A stretch of 64,000 bases of DNA from Clostridium fessum (GCF_003024715.1 NZ_PYLO01000002.1:248001-312000), one strand, 5' to 3'; shown: positions 51,201 through 60,853, counted from the stretch's first letter. The notes: generated by a model from the letters alone, not told the origin. A program made the numbers and translations.

Positions 51201-53035
51201 GCCCTCACGCACACGCCGATCTCGGCACAGCACGGATGATCCGGCTGGTACGCCGTCAGAAGCTTGAACGCGCGCCACGATGCGATCCGCACATCCGGTT
51301 CCCCGCTCTGCGACTCAATCAGGGCAAATTTTGCGATTTTCCCCAGTTCCTCTTCGCTCAGTTTATCAAACGGCATGAAATGCACCGTATCCAGCAGGGA
51401 AAATGCCTCGCCCGGATCCAGCTCCTCCGCCCGGTCATACCAAACCAGAAATGCCTCCAGAAATTCCCGCAGATCACCCGGCGTCGCATGATCAACCACC
51501 GATGCCAGCACATTTTTCAGGTGATAACGGATGCGCCTTTTCTGCTGCAGCATCAGCTTATGATCCGGTCGGATGATCATTTCCAGATATTGCTTCCAGA
51601 TCTCCATCACGCGCTCCTCGGCAATATCCGGCATGCCCGCCGGGCGCTCCTTGCGGTAACCGGCGTTGAACTGCGCGATCACGTGTCCGATCAGCCTCGC
51701 CGCCTGCGCGCGGATGTCGCCCTCACGGTGCATCAGAAGCTCATATAAAAAGCCCAGCGTCTGCTCTTTCTGTTTGTCGTTTGTGTATGTAAAATATTCA
51801 CGGAAAATGTTTAAGTACGCGCGGACACTCTTCCAATCCTTCTCGCTGCGCGCCGCCTCGAGGAGATTGCCAAACTGGCGTTCCGCCCCCATCTGATGCA
51901 TAACGCGGATATTATGCTCGATACCCATGAAAACGAGGGACTGCACCGTCTGCTCTGCATTCCGAAGGGAAATATCCGGCAGCACCTCCGGCTTTTTCGG
52001 GTGTCCATTCAAATCCACATCCACGCCGAGAGACCGCATATAATCCTCAAAATCATGCAGCTTGGAATAAACAAAGCGGTAACGGTTTAATTTCACCTCA
52101 TCCACGTTGTCGAGTTTCGAGAGAATGACATTGAACGCCTCGTCCAGATTAGAAATATAGGTAATCTCACGCCCATCATCGCCGCGGCTCTGTTTTACAC
52201 GGAAATCGGAATAGATCAGCACCAGGGATTCAACCGACAGGTTTTCCGGTTCCAGATCCCAGGTCGAATGGTTCGCCGCAATATGGCCGATGTATTCCAT
52301 CGAATGGTTGTTGAACCACTGGTTTGTATAATAGTAATGAAGATACGGAACTCGCTCATTCGGCTTGCAGCCGAATTTGCCGAGATCATGACCTGCAGCC
52401 GCCCCCGAGGTCAGCGTCAGATCGATCGGAACACCCGCCTCGTAAAGCCCCCGTGCCACCGTCATCGCGACATAATGCACGCCCGCGATGTGCTCCAGCG
52501 TCCGAAACGGCGTCACCTCCGCATTGAGGCGCATCATCTCATAGATGTATTCCTGTGCGAAAAACTTCTTGAAACGGCTGTATTCTGCCGCGCACTCAAA
52601 GCTTGAAGCTTCCTCATCATCCAAAAATGCAAAGTCCTCCATCGGTTTGTACGGAAGCACCGCCCGCTCGCGGTCAAATACGAACTGAAGCACTGCCAGA
52701 TAGAACTCCGCACCGGCGGAAAAAGCGGCATTTTTCTTCTTAAACTCCGCATCCGGGTAGAGAATATGGCACACATACTGGTAGGTAAACTTCATCCAGC
52801 CCTCTTCCGGCTCATGCCCTAAAAGGCTTAAAGGTTCCTCGCAGATTTCGTAAACCGCACTGCAGGAAATCCGCTTTTTAATCGGGAAAATGTGGGCGAA
52901 CTGCTCCTCCCAGTGATCCTTGTTCATGAGCATCATCACATTTTTCCGGCTCAGCCCCGACCGGTCTAAAAAGTCTTTTTCGCAAAGGCGCTCGGCCAGT
53001 TCCGCCGCCGCCTGACGTACCTCTTTTTTACTCAT
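48206..53035 (-). CDS. Giant fusion: HD domain, helical repeats, nucleotidyltransferase, GNAT-like, phosphoribosyltransferase
   Basis: 1609 residues from the ATG at 53035 (MSKKEVRQAAAEL), which has GAGGAA upstream. In order: an HD-type region (about 180-260; EHIAGVHY and GAAAGHDLGKFG supply His and HD); a long alpha-helical, HEAT-like stretch (about 360-900); a NadD/cytidylyltransferase-like domain (about 910-1090; AFFPGTFDPFTLSHKEIV and the ISSTRIREN motif, with the usual HxGH reading TLSH); an acetyltransferase-like part (about 1105-1285; VGVARLRYL, QLLLTEAIARSFEYKCGYALFFPADGY); and a C-terminal PRTase (about 1305-1520; PRPP loop PVILVDDLLHHGGRFEAL). NMNAT, HD and PRTase parts together suggest NAD or nucleotide metabolism or a nucleotide-linked regulatory role; this is inference. 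No signal peptide or membrane segment. Confidence 0.82.
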   Translation of the reverse strand: MSKKEVRQAAAELAERLCEKDFLDRSGLSRKNVMMLMNKDHWEEQFAHIFPIKKRISCSAVYEICEEPLSLLGHEPEEGWMKFTYQYVCHILYPDAEFKKKNAAFSAGAEFYLAVLQFVFDRERAVLPYKPMEDFAFLDDEEASSFECAAEYSRFKKFFAQEYIYEMMRLNAEVTPFRTLEHIAGVHYVAMTVARGLYEAGVPIDLTLTSGAAAGHDLGKFGCKPNERVPYLHYYYTNQWFNNHSMEYIGHIAANHSTWDLEPENLSVESLVLIYSDFRVKQSRGDDGREITYISNLDEAFNVILSKLDNVDEVKLNRYRFVYSKLHDFEDYMRSLGVDVDLNGHPKKPEVLPDISLRNAEQTVQSLVFMGIEHNIRVMHQMGAERQFGNLLEAARSEKDWKSVRAYLNIFREYFTYTNDKQKEQTLGFLYELLMHREGDIRAQAARLIGHVIAQFNAGYRKERPAGMPDIAEERVMEIWKQYLEMIIRPDHKLMLQQKRRIRYHLKNVLASVVDHATPGDLREFLEAFLVWYDRAEELDPGEAFSLLDTVHFMPFDKLSEEELGKIAKFALIESQSGEPDVRIASWRAFKLLTAYQPDHPCCAEIGVCVRAAQVEDNITMTFLKYRVLSNLGEDTAREQELLYDRDVVSDIFLDNLKTATPWVIKSANIKLLVDQIAHGKQEHMLHIAAHLSNLVKVSEHVIVRHDAGTALLRIIGLLTPDQRNEIVVELMKGLEVGEYEFSKYIPQYLGQAALWLPPEQLEEIVSYLHGMMANANDQIVSVALDTVGVLLERYSCYPERFAEEKEVCEERRGRLLGILLSGLANYRESVRQEAMLVLGQTVFGSSWMECREKKELFALSFRKMLFLFNENKGNELTAFYRAASLSNIYRFITQYHMTEGNLEIKERNQVAFFPGTFDPFTLSHKEIVREIRDLGYEVFLAVDEFSWSKKAQPHLIRRQIVSMSVADEFHVNLFPDDIPVNIANPADLKRLREVFSGKELYIVVGSDVIANASSYKKKPVKNSIHSMNHIAFRRVGDVKADNKYNRQMMDQISGKVVELELPEHLEDISSTRIRENIDLNRDISNLIDPSVQEYIYYNGLYLREPEYKPYIRARAISYEEVEMPDEMLLAEISNFVLRDEEDREDLLNSMKESGDRLLLLRNTVQENRLVGVARLRYLAPDELFAVLGQVSLADQVRRHTYGEILLISGIYVERDPMIYDAEQLLLTEAIARSFEYKCGYALFFPADGYCPERVLSAVVRQGFVKAPESPEDAPLYLVDMHAPLVLVQNLETTLKEPFSSNPRVLDAIYKAHRELQMAMTRFYPGQLVLSMSASVIYHRLVERITALNGVPRDPVTPRHLGGAMCVPFGKILRGKVIPNTVTKTLHTDKVYDPELKEKSIEAFPYYSPLRSQIKAIKSFDRPVILVDDLLHHGGRFEALEPMLREEGVEIKKLVLGMISGYGRDTMATKGVPVDSIYYIPNLRNWFVESTLYPFIGGDTVRRDTVKVAGLTPSINMILPYAAPPVQGSTPEAAFEFSACCIRNARNILLVLESEYRALFARNLTLSRLSEAVILPLCPDKGECVSYDPNLAASVYLENDLEMLYRTRK

Positions 53036-53216
53036 CCACATTCCTCGCATTCTCTGGCTGCCTCAGACGGTTCCCGGCTATGCAGAAAACATCTGAATCA
53101 TTGCAAATGTTCTTTGAATCTAAAATTTTATAATACTAGAATTATACCACCTGGTGGGGAAGTGCGCTATACAAAATAACGGATAATTCATCGCCATACG
53201 GCACAGTAAAACAACA

Positions 53217-53274
53217 AAAGACGCCTGCAAAAATGCAGATAGCTCATCTACCTTCCATTTCTGCAAACGTCTTT
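53217..53274 (-). terminator. Terminator after the HbpS/UPF0303 gene
   Basis: AAAGACG (53217-53223) pairs with CGTCTTT (53268-53274), extended by internal TGCA complementarity; T-rich sequence follows on the minus strand. Confidence 0.7.
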
Positions 53275-53294
53275 ATTTTTACAAGTCAATCATT

Positions 53295-53804
53295 TTATGG
53301 CTGCTCTTTTTGAACCTCCGGAATCTCAACCCCCAGCTGTTTCGCCATCGCATCCGCGATCACCTGATGATCGTCCCAGTGTTCCATGCCGGATACCATC
53401 ACATAGGCAAACGGACGGCTTCCATCTCTCATGAAAACCGGAATGCAGCCGCCGCACACGAAGAAGTTCTCCTCGCGCACTTTCCAGGATGCTTCCAGTT
53501 CTCCGGCTCTCGATGCCGTCAGTGCCCGCAGCGAGCTCATCCCCGTGAGCCGCGATGCTGCCAGCTTATTGGTCATCCACCAGTCTGCTTCCAGCGTCGC
53601 GCCCTCCATCTTGTAGGCAAAGACGGTCGTCTCGTCCTCCACGATGCGGACAGCGACCGAACCGTGATATTTTTCCCCCGTAATCTCTGCAATCAAAAGC
53701 CCCAGCTCAAGCGCCTGTTTCCGGGTAAATGTGTCGTAGCGAAGTACGGATTCCTGCTGTTTCAGAATTTCATTCCATTGTTCTTCCGTGTAGAAATTCT
53801 TCAT
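53295..53804 (-). CDS. Heme-degrading/HbpS-like domain protein (UPF0303)
   Basis: 169 residues of the UPF0303/GlcG-HbpS type: LRYDTFTRKQALELGLLIAEI at the N-terminus, VAVRIVEDETTVFAYKMEGATLEADWWMTNKLAASRLTGMSSL in the middle and a Gly/Pro-rich GGCIPVFM near the C-terminus. The family includes heme-binding and octameric small-molecule-binding proteins; activity is not established for this branch. No signal peptide. AGGAGGGG precedes the ATG. Confidence 0.82.
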   Translation of the reverse strand: MKNFYTEEQWNEILKQQESVLRYDTFTRKQALELGLLIAEITGEKYHGSVAVRIVEDETTVFAYKMEGATLEADWWMTNKLAASRLTGMSSLRALTASRAGELEASWKVREENFFVCGGCIPVFMRDGSRPFAYVMVSGMEHWDDHQVIADAMAKQLGVEIPEVQKEQP

Positions 53805-54126
53805 GTGTTCCCCTCCTGTGTCGGTTTGTTTTCCCCTTGTGAATCAGGTTATGATCCCCCGGGGTTCATTATATCATACGTATTCTCACCCGTCCACTCA
53901 CGAACCCGCGCTATCGCGCTCTACCGCCCTGCTTCGCATGGCTGTTCGTTCGTTAATGGCGCAAGAAAAGAATATGTCTGCTTCGCAGCCGCATTCTTTT
54001 CTCCTGCGCTCATTATATTTTTTCATGAATACAGCTGTAAACACATTGGAATTTCATTTTGACTCGGCTTCATAAGGGATTTAGATAGAAGCCGCAATCA
54101 GTCAAACTTCGACCTAAATGTTCTTT
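53805..54126. other. Intergenic region with stem-loops between HbpS-like gene and surface protein
   Basis: No gene is supported. It includes GAAAAGAAT (53965-53973) inverted with ATTCTTTTC (53993-54001) enclosing CTGC-ttc-GCAG, a GCGC-rich inverted region near 53908-53960, and a GGCTTC/GAAGCC hairpin (about 54066-54093) which may terminate the surface-protein transcript. The 20-bp motif at 54101-54120 recurs at 61390. Confidence 0.55.
54101..54120. repeat. 20-bp motif shared with the LytTR promoter region, copy 1
   Basis: GTCAAACTTCGACCTAAATG, 7 bp beyond the surface-protein stop. It matches 61390-61409 at 19 of 20 positions, with further similarity on both sides. Confidence 0.65.
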
Positions 54127-57100
54127 TTACTGTCTGTCTTTCCCATCCCACACACCATTTTCATCTACATAGTAGCCGTCCGGTGTCAGACGTCCGACAT
54201 ACAGGATGCCTTTTCTTCCGTCTGAGGTCGGGTGGAAATAGTGCCATTTGCCGTCAATCAGGACCCAGCCGGTCTGCATGCCGTGTTCCGGATCGAGGTA
54301 GAACCAGCCGCCATAGTCTTCGTCGCGCATCCAGCCGGTCTTGATATAGCCGCTTTCATCGAACGCCCACCAGTTGCCGTTTACCTGCTCCCATGCATAT
54401 GCAATGCCATTTGTACCGCGTTTTTCTGCCTTCGGGTAGCTGCTGTCTGCGAAGCGGAGCCACCAGCCGTGTTCATCCTGCATCCAGTGACTCTTTCCGT
54501 CATTGGCAGTGCTGTTGGCAGTTCCTGTGAGAATACCTGTGATGCTGTTGGTTCTTCCCCTCACCGGATCCCGCCTGGTCGCTCCGCTGCCGGAAGACTT
54601 GTCACGTCCGGAGGAAGAGCTCTGGCTGCCTGATTGGTCTGGCTTGTCGGAGTTATCTGGCTTGTCGGAGTCTTCTGGCTTATCCTCTGCCGGTGGAGCT
54701 GCCTTACTGATTTCAAATGTAAGGGATGCCGGAGCTGGTGTGTTGTATCTGGATTCCCACGTATTAAATTCGCCACAATCAAACTCGGCTTTGATTGTGT
54801 GGGTGCCTACAAATGATTCTCCCGGCTTCGTCCACTTAAGTACAGCGGTTCCATCTTCCCCTACCGAAACTATATCTGCATCCGGGTTTTCATTATCATA
54901 GAAATGAACATAACCCTGCAGCTTGTCCTGGTAAACTCCCTGTACTCTGGCAATGATATCAAAATCCTCTTCCTCTGTTCCCAGAATTCCTTTCGAAAGC
55001 TGGACTCCGGTCGTCCGGTTCACAGCCGTTAAAGTTAGGGCGAGTGTTCCTTTTTTTATGGTTATCGTTCCATCTGCCGGTGTGTTTGTGCCAATATAAT
55101 TCTTTCCATCTTCCATGGTGATGCTTACCTTTGCAGAACCGGTACCTTTAATGGTCACCTGTCCCTGTGCGTCCACGGTGAGAACCTTTTCATCCGAGCT
55201 TGTATAGTTCAGAGCTCCATCTCCCTCTACATTCACACCTGTCAAGGAAAAGCTGTCGTCTCCATAGGTTTTTTCTCCGGTCCATGCTTGCGAATCGATT
55301 GAAACCGAACCCTGTATCTGATGGATGGTTCCGGTCTGGGCTGGATATATGATACGGTAATTCTGCAGATTCACTGCACTCTCGCCTGTCTCAACCTTTG
55401 CCTCTGAGGAATCAATGGTTACCGTCTTATCGATTCCGGCATTGGCATCTTCAAAGCGTCCTTTGAGACCGCTTATGGTATAGTTCTGACCCGGAGTTCC
55501 TATCGCTACCGTCGCCGCTAATGCGATGTCGGTATTTTCGTCATAAGGCTTTTCAATAGGTGTCGTAACAACTGCGGTTAACTCTTTCGGAGATATCTCC
55601 GGAATCACACTTCTTTTCAAACTATTTCCATACTGCCCTTCCGATGCTCCCTCCGGGCTAAATTCTACCTGATATGCAGTGGTTCCCTTTACCTCCGGAT
55701 AAATGGAGGAAGCTTGCGTTCCTTTCTGCTCCTTACTGAAGCTCCATTCTCCAGAAACCTCCGTTCCTCTAGAATTAACAACCCGAAATCCCTCTGCCAG
55801 CTGTACCGGAATCTCTGAAAGTGTCTGTCCATAGGTTCCATTCGCTTCAAAGGATACGTCGCCAGCGGGACCTTGGAACCGTAAGATATCCGGCGTTGTC
55901 ACAGATAAGCGATCAGCCGACTTCGATGCAAAACTGTTGTCTGTTGCTTTCACACGAAGGGTTATATAATAGGTGTTAGCCGGCTTCCGATTCTTAAACC
56001 AAGTCCCTGACTGCCACTGAAGCTCGCCATCCACGGATTCTGAAATTCCGTACTCACAACCGGAAACGGCCGTCCCAGCCTTAATAAGGTAGCTGTCTTT
56101 CGTTACATTTGTTATCTGTATCGGATCCGGTTTTGCCGGTCTTACCGGAATCGTTATTGCGGCTGCTTCGCCTGCTGTGGAACCTGCGGCTGCCTTTCGC
56201 ACATACAGGGTAATCTCTCTCGCATTCTCCGGCTGATTGTCCAGAATTTTCGTCAGAGAAGCTTCGCCTCCTGCCCGGATCTTTGTCCAAGATTCAGAAT
56301 TCTCGGATTCCGCATATTCCAGATCATACAGAGCCGTATTTTTCAGGACTTCCCTTTGATAATCAATAGAGGTCTGTTTACGCTCCAATACATTTTCATC
56401 CGTGTCTGCCTTTACTGTTCCGGTAAATTCCACACCGCCAAAGGAGGCTTTCACTGCCTCCGATTCTGGAAGATACATATAGATCTTTCCGTTGGAATCT
56501 GTCCGGACATCCTGAAAGCCGTAGGAGCTTCCTTCACCTTCAATACCTGCTTTTTTAACCAGTGTATTATTCTCATAGATACCGGTCAGATCCGCTGTGG
56601 TATAATAAACTGGGTTATCTTTCCCGTCTTTTGCTGTATTCTTCTGCCAATTTCCATCTACCTGTTCCCAACCATAAATCATAGGGATTTTTATATATGC
56701 ACCCGCATTGATCAGATGGATCGTTCCTCCCGCAATCGTCACATCAGTTTGTGCCCGTGTAGAATTCGCAGCCCCCTTTCCAATATGGGCAGCGTCCCTA
56801 CTCCATGCTTCTTTATTATTTAAGCATATAGTGCCGCCGTCAATCAGCACCTCCGATGAACTGTCTTTACCACTTCCGATGCAGGCTCCCTGTCCAGAAT
56901 AGGCTGTAATCATTCCGCCATGAATCTCAATCTTAGCAGTTATCGCTGGGTCTCCAGGGGCATATCCATAACCGCTTCCAATTCCGGCACCACTCAACGA
57001 GCTTGCATTCACCGTTCCGCCTGCTATCACGATTTTGCCGGTTCTTTTCTTGCCAAAAGCACTTCCTGTTCCGATTCCGGCACCATTCGATTTTGTTTCT

Positions 57101-60100
57101 GCAGTTATCGTTCCTCCGCTAATCCGTATTTCTTTTACACTATTTCTTGCCGAAGCACCGATAGCCGCTCCGTTAGAATCGGAAGTTGCAATTACAGTTC
57201 CCCCCTTGATGTGAATGGTTCCTGCATCCTCTCCTCCATTTCCTCCAATTGCTGCACCAGTCCCCTTTACACCTGTATTATTGAGCACCTCGATGGAGCC
57301 CTGCTGTTCCGGCTCACTGTCAATCGTAAGCTTTGCATCTTTCGCCACGCTGATACCGGCAGGTGAAACTTTTTCCCCTGATTGATTAATCGAAATCTTG
57401 TTTTCCCCTTCCAGATAGGTGGTCACATGGGATTCTCCGTTTATCTGAATCGGTGCAGTAGCCTCTGCCGGTGTAATCGTAAGGCTCTTTAATACGAGCT
57501 TTAATTCCTCGGAAGCTGGGGTATCCACAGAGAGATGATAATTCTCTACCAGCTTAGATGAAGTGATCCGATAGCTTTTATCATAGGACTGGTCTATTAA
57601 CTTTGCTGTAACCACCTTGCCGGAATCATCTGTTTTAGAATATAAAATTGTCAGCTTACCATCTGCCCCGGAAAAAGATATATTTCCAAGGGAAAGATCC
57701 AGCTCTCCCTCCAGCGCCTCTGCCTCATTTAATACGGTAATATCCGTTCCGGCAACCTCTGCCTTTACCGTTTCACTGTCCAGAGTAAAGCTTCCGCTGG
57801 ATCCGCCTAATTCTGCAATACCTGTATTTATCACAAACCGGTAATTTCCGGCCGGAAGATATGCCAGGGCATATGCATGATTGCCTGCTGCTGCATCGAT
57901 TGTCAGCTTCCCGTCAAAGGCAAACTGGCCTTCTTCCTGCTTTAATTCAACCGGAGTTTCTGAAGCAGCTCCAGCCAGTCGTCTGGCTGTTAGGGATACA
58001 TTCTCTGCCGCCTGCACATTGGATGAATAGAAGTGGAACCGGACAGGATACAGGGGTTCTCCGATGGTGAGGGAAAGATTCGTTTCCTCCTCTGACTCCA
58101 TCGTGAGGGATCCGGTTACTTTAAAGCTATCCGTATTTTCTCCTTCCCCTCCTTCTTCCTGTACCTGAACCGATACCGGAACCACTCCGGACAGGGGCGT
58201 ATACCAGCTGACTGTATCGATCTTTATCTGATAACCGGAAGCTTTTTGAGATGAATAGATTACCACATCCGGTGCAGTACCGCCTTCGCTTGCTTCTTCC
58301 CCGATCTGAACCGTCAGTGTATAATTCTTATCATCCTTCAAACGGCCATCATGGATGGTCAGAGCCATTGTCTTCTGGTAAGCGGCTTCTCCAAGCGTGA
58401 CGGAGATGGTTTCATCCGTTCCTTTGTTTAGAACAACCCTTCCCTCCATCGTCTTAACTGTCCCGCCATCGGAAGGCTTCAGCGCTACAACCATCTTCAT
58501 ATTCCCGGAATAGCCCATCCACTGGGTTATATCCGGTATCGTTCCCCTGAATCCGGAGACATTCATTTCTTCATTTGTTTGATAAACCGGGGTTGCTTTT
58601 TCTGTATCACTTTCCTGATACAGGGATATGTCAGCCTGATAGGTTCCATTTGAAAGCTGGTTATCATAAGCGGTGATCTGGAATATTTTTTTCCCGTAGA
58701 TACATTTTCCCCTGGGCTCAATGGAGCTTTCAACCGGCAGCTCTAACTGCACCTCCTCGGAAATAGTGACACTGCCGCCTTTCATGCTATTTCCAGGAAG
58801 AGGCTTTAACACTCCATAACCAATATTTCCGCCCGTTACCTCCACAGATCCACTTAATATCCGGATATCGCCACAGGATAATTGTAAACCATTCACTCCA
58901 TTCCATCCGCTGCCGATGGCAGCTCCCAGATATCCTGATTCGCCATTATTATAAGAAGATACGGTTATATCGGGAGCTTTGCCCCTCGCCCCGCCGATCA
59001 CGATCTTGTCTACACTTCCACCAGCTCCGCCTCCGATTCCGGCTCCTGTCTCCCTTCCTCCTGCTGCGGTTATCCTTCCGCCCAGTATTTCAATGGTTCC
59101 GCCGATTCCATACAGACCGGTTCCGATTCCGGCTCCTCCATGATAATTATACGCATAAACCCAATAAGCTCCACCTTCAGCTTCGATGGTTCCGCCCTTA
59201 ATTATAATTTTTCCTGTCCCGTATTCCTCTTTTGCACCTTCGTAACCTGTTGATCCGGCTTTTCCTCCGATACCAGCAGCACCACAGGCACCTCCCACTG
59301 CCTTCAGGCTTCCGGTACTCTGCTCCGTAATAACCAGTGTTGCATCTTTTTCCACCCCAATTCCAGCACCGCTGTATGTACCCGCTAATGAATTTTTCCC
59401 TTGTACTGTCAAATTTAATTTTGCTTTTCCTTTCAGAAGGATTCCGGCTGCATCATCTATGATATCAGTGCCATAGCCAACATTTACATTTTCAATTGTT
59501 AAATTTACTGTAACATTATCAATTACAATACCACCTTCGATTTTTCGACCTTCCGATAATCTCTCCGTCGGATGATAGGTACCAGTGATCGTCTTTCCAT
59601 CAAGGCTAGACACATTGTCTTTATCAATCACCAGATAATTTCCATTCAAATCATACGGTGCATCTACCAGCAGCTCCACGCCCGCGTCCCCCACCATCAC
59701 ATAAATCTCCGGCAGGTCAGCCGTATCCGCCACTTCAAATTTGCTCAGTTCCTCCGGCAGAACTGGTGTGTAGACATAGGCACAGCCGTTGTAGTCCTGA
59801 TTTGCCTCCTCATAGCCCGCCCAGGTCTTCGTCGAGGTCTCGACCGGCTCTCCGTCCTCGTCAAATTCTTCGAAATAGTCTTTTTCGGAAATGCCGCCGT
59901 GAAACTCCGGGAGGTCACTCTGCTCTTCGTCCAGTTTCCAGGTTATGCCTGAAATCTGCCAGACTGCCGTTTCCGCATCTGTATCTTTCTCTGTGCCCTT
60001 ATCCACTGCTTTCACCAGATGCACATTCTGGCTGTCTTCCGCCAGCGTTTCATCCGCCTCTTCCACCTCAACCTCCAGTATATCCGGCAGGATGATATCG

Positions 60101-60819
60101 CTTTCTTTGGCACCCAGAGGAAGCTTCTGCACCGCAACTGTCTCATCTAACTCCGAAAATCCGATGATTGCCGGACCTTTTTCTTCTGGCAGCACCGTCA
60201 CCTCGATGCTTGGCAAAAAGCCGGTATCCAGTTCATAGCGGCTGCTTTTCAATTCCGCATCAAACACATAGGTACCCGGTGTTTCTCCGTCGTATGTATC
60301 TTTCTCACTGAAGGTCTCATCCAGAACCCAGCGGACCTTTACTTCCTTCCAGTTTTTATCGGTTTTCGTCCCGTCCGCATCGGATGGGGATGCTTTCTGC
60401 TCAGTGTCATCCACCCCCCCTATTTCCGATTTTTCTGTAGCATCTGCCTCAGATGGGGATGCTTTCCGAACTGTACCATCTGTTTCAGATGAAGAAAGCG
60501 TCTGAGACTTTTTTTCTGTTTCCACTTTACCGTCTCCGCTTTGAAGCTCCGACGGCGTAGCAATCTTTTCTGCACCGTCTTCTTCATCCGATGCTTCTTC
60601 TGCCAAAACCCGCACCTTCAGCTTGTCCGGCAGCTCCAGATCCTTATATTTCGTTCCATACGGAACCTCCTGATGCAGGATTTCATCCGAAAGCTCCTTC
60701 ACTTCCTCGATATACTGCACCGAACTGCCTGCCAGCACCTGCGGGTGCCAGTCACAGGTATTCCATATCATCACCGCCGCCAGCGCCGCTGCCAGGGCAC
60801 GCTTATATTTCTTTTTCAT
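54127..60819 (-). CDS. Very large secreted surface protein with beta-helix-like repeats, YDG/Ig-like domains and C-terminal wall-binding repeats
   Basis: 2230 residues from the ATG at 60819 (MKKKYKRALAAALAAVMIWNTCDWHPQVLAG, a signal peptide), with GGAGG 8 nt upstream. Next come acidic Ser/Thr/Glu-rich repeats (about 60-180; KASPSEADATEK, KASPSDADGTK), then two glycine-rich regions of GAGIGxG and GGTIxAxGG type (about 480-700 and 1170-1400) suggesting right-handed beta-helices like those in carbohydrate-binding Clostridial proteins. A YDG-type domain follows (about 1790-1890; AVVTTPIEKPYDENTDIAL), then Ig-like units, a Ser/Asp/Lys/Pro linker, and choline-binding-type repeats (about 2095-2230; GWMRDEDYGGWFYLDPEHGMQTGWVLIDGKWHYF). 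It should be anchored non-covalently to the cell wall and face outward as an adhesin or glycan-binding protein. No LPxTG motif is seen. The degenerate receiver gene lies 34 bp upstream. Confidence 0.88.
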   Translation of the reverse strand: MKKKYKRALAAALAAVMIWNTCDWHPQVLAGSSVQYIEEVKELSDEILHQEVPYGTKYKDLELPDKLKVRVLAEEASDEEDGAEKIATPSELQSGDGKVETEKKSQTLSSSETDGTVRKASPSEADATEKSEIGGVDDTEQKASPSDADGTKTDKNWKEVKVRWVLDETFSEKDTYDGETPGTYVFDAELKSSRYELDTGFLPSIEVTVLPEEKGPAIIGFSELDETVAVQKLPLGAKESDIILPDILEVEVEEADETLAEDSQNVHLVKAVDKGTEKDTDAETAVWQISGITWKLDEEQSDLPEFHGGISEKDYFEEFDEDGEPVETSTKTWAGYEEANQDYNGCAYVYTPVLPEELSKFEVADTADLPEIYVMVGDAGVELLVDAPYDLNGNYLVIDKDNVSSLDGKTITGTYHPTERLSEGRKIEGGIVIDNVTVNLTIENVNVGYGTDIIDDAAGILLKGKAKLNLTVQGKNSLAGTYSGAGIGVEKDATLVITEQSTGSLKAVGGACGAAGIGGKAGSTGYEGAKEEYGTGKIIIKGGTIEAEGGAYWVYAYNYHGGAGIGTGLYGIGGTIEILGGRITAAGGRETGAGIGGGAGGSVDKIVIGGARGKAPDITVSSYNNGESGYLGAAIGSGWNGVNGLQLSCGDIRILSGSVEVTGGNIGYGVLKPLPGNSMKGGSVTISEEVQLELPVESSIEPRGKCIYGKKIFQITAYDNQLSNGTYQADISLYQESDTEKATPVYQTNEEMNVSGFRGTIPDITQWMGYSGNMKMVVALKPSDGGTVKTMEGRVVLNKGTDETISVTLGEAAYQKTMALTIHDGRLKDDKNYTLTVQIGEEASEGGTAPDVVIYSSQKASGYQIKIDTVSWYTPLSGVVPVSVQVQEEGGEGENTDSFKVTGSLTMESEEETNLSLTIGEPLYPVRFHFYSSNVQAAENVSLTARRLAGAASETPVELKQEEGQFAFDGKLTIDAAAGNHAYALAYLPAGNYRFVINTGIAELGGSSGSFTLDSETVKAEVAGTDITVLNEAEALEGELDLSLGNISFSGADGKLTILYSKTDDSGKVVTAKLIDQSYDKSYRITSSKLVENYHLSVDTPASEELKLVLKSLTITPAEATAPIQINGESHVTTYLEGENKISINQSGEKVSPAGISVAKDAKLTIDSEPEQQGSIEVLNNTGVKGTGAAIGGNGGEDAGTIHIKGGTVIATSDSNGAAIGASARNSVKEIRISGGTITAETKSNGAGIGTGSAFGKKRTGKIVIAGGTVNASSLSGAGIGSGYGYAPGDPAITAKIEIHGGMITAYSGQGACIGSGKDSSSEVLIDGGTICLNNKEAWSRDAAHIGKGAANSTRAQTDVTIAGGTIHLINAGAYIKIPMIYGWEQVDGNWQKNTAKDGKDNPVYYTTADLTGIYENNTLVKKAGIEGEGSSYGFQDVRTDSNGKIYMYLPESEAVKASFGGVEFTGTVKADTDENVLERKQTSIDYQREVLKNTALYDLEYAESENSESWTKIRAGGEASLTKILDNQPENAREITLYVRKAAAGSTAGEAAAITIPVRPAKPDPIQITNVTKDSYLIKAGTAVSGCEYGISESVDGELQWQSGTWFKNRKPANTYYITLRVKATDNSFASKSADRLSVTTPDILRFQGPAGDVSFEANGTYGQTLSEIPVQLAEGFRVVNSRGTEVSGEWSFSKEQKGTQASSIYPEVKGTTAYQVEFSPEGASEGQYGNSLKRSVIPEISPKELTAVVTTPIEKPYDENTDIALAATVAIGTPGQNYTISGLKGRFEDANAGIDKTVTIDSSEAKVETGESAVNLQNYRIIYPAQTGTIHQIQGSVSIDSQAWTGEKTYGDDSFSLTGVNVEGDGALNYTSSDEKVLTVDAQGQVTIKGTGSAKVSITMEDGKNYIGTNTPADGTITIKKGTLALTLTAVNRTTGVQLSKGILGTEEEDFDIIARVQGVYQDKLQGYVHFYDNENPDADIVSVGEDGTAVLKWTKPGESFVGTHTIKAEFDCGEFNTWESRYNTPAPASLTFEISKAAPPAEDKPEDSDKPDNSDKPDQSGSQSSSSGRDKSSGSGATRRDPVRGRTNSITGILTGTANSTANDGKSHWMQDEHGWWLRFADSSYPKAEKRGTNGIAYAWEQVNGNWWAFDESGYIKTGWMRDEDYGGWFYLDPEHGMQTGWVLIDGKWHYFHPTSDGRKGILYVGRLTPDGYYVDENGVWDGKDRQ

Positions 60820-60853
60820 GCTGTTTTCCTCCATTTATTCTGAGCGAATTTTT

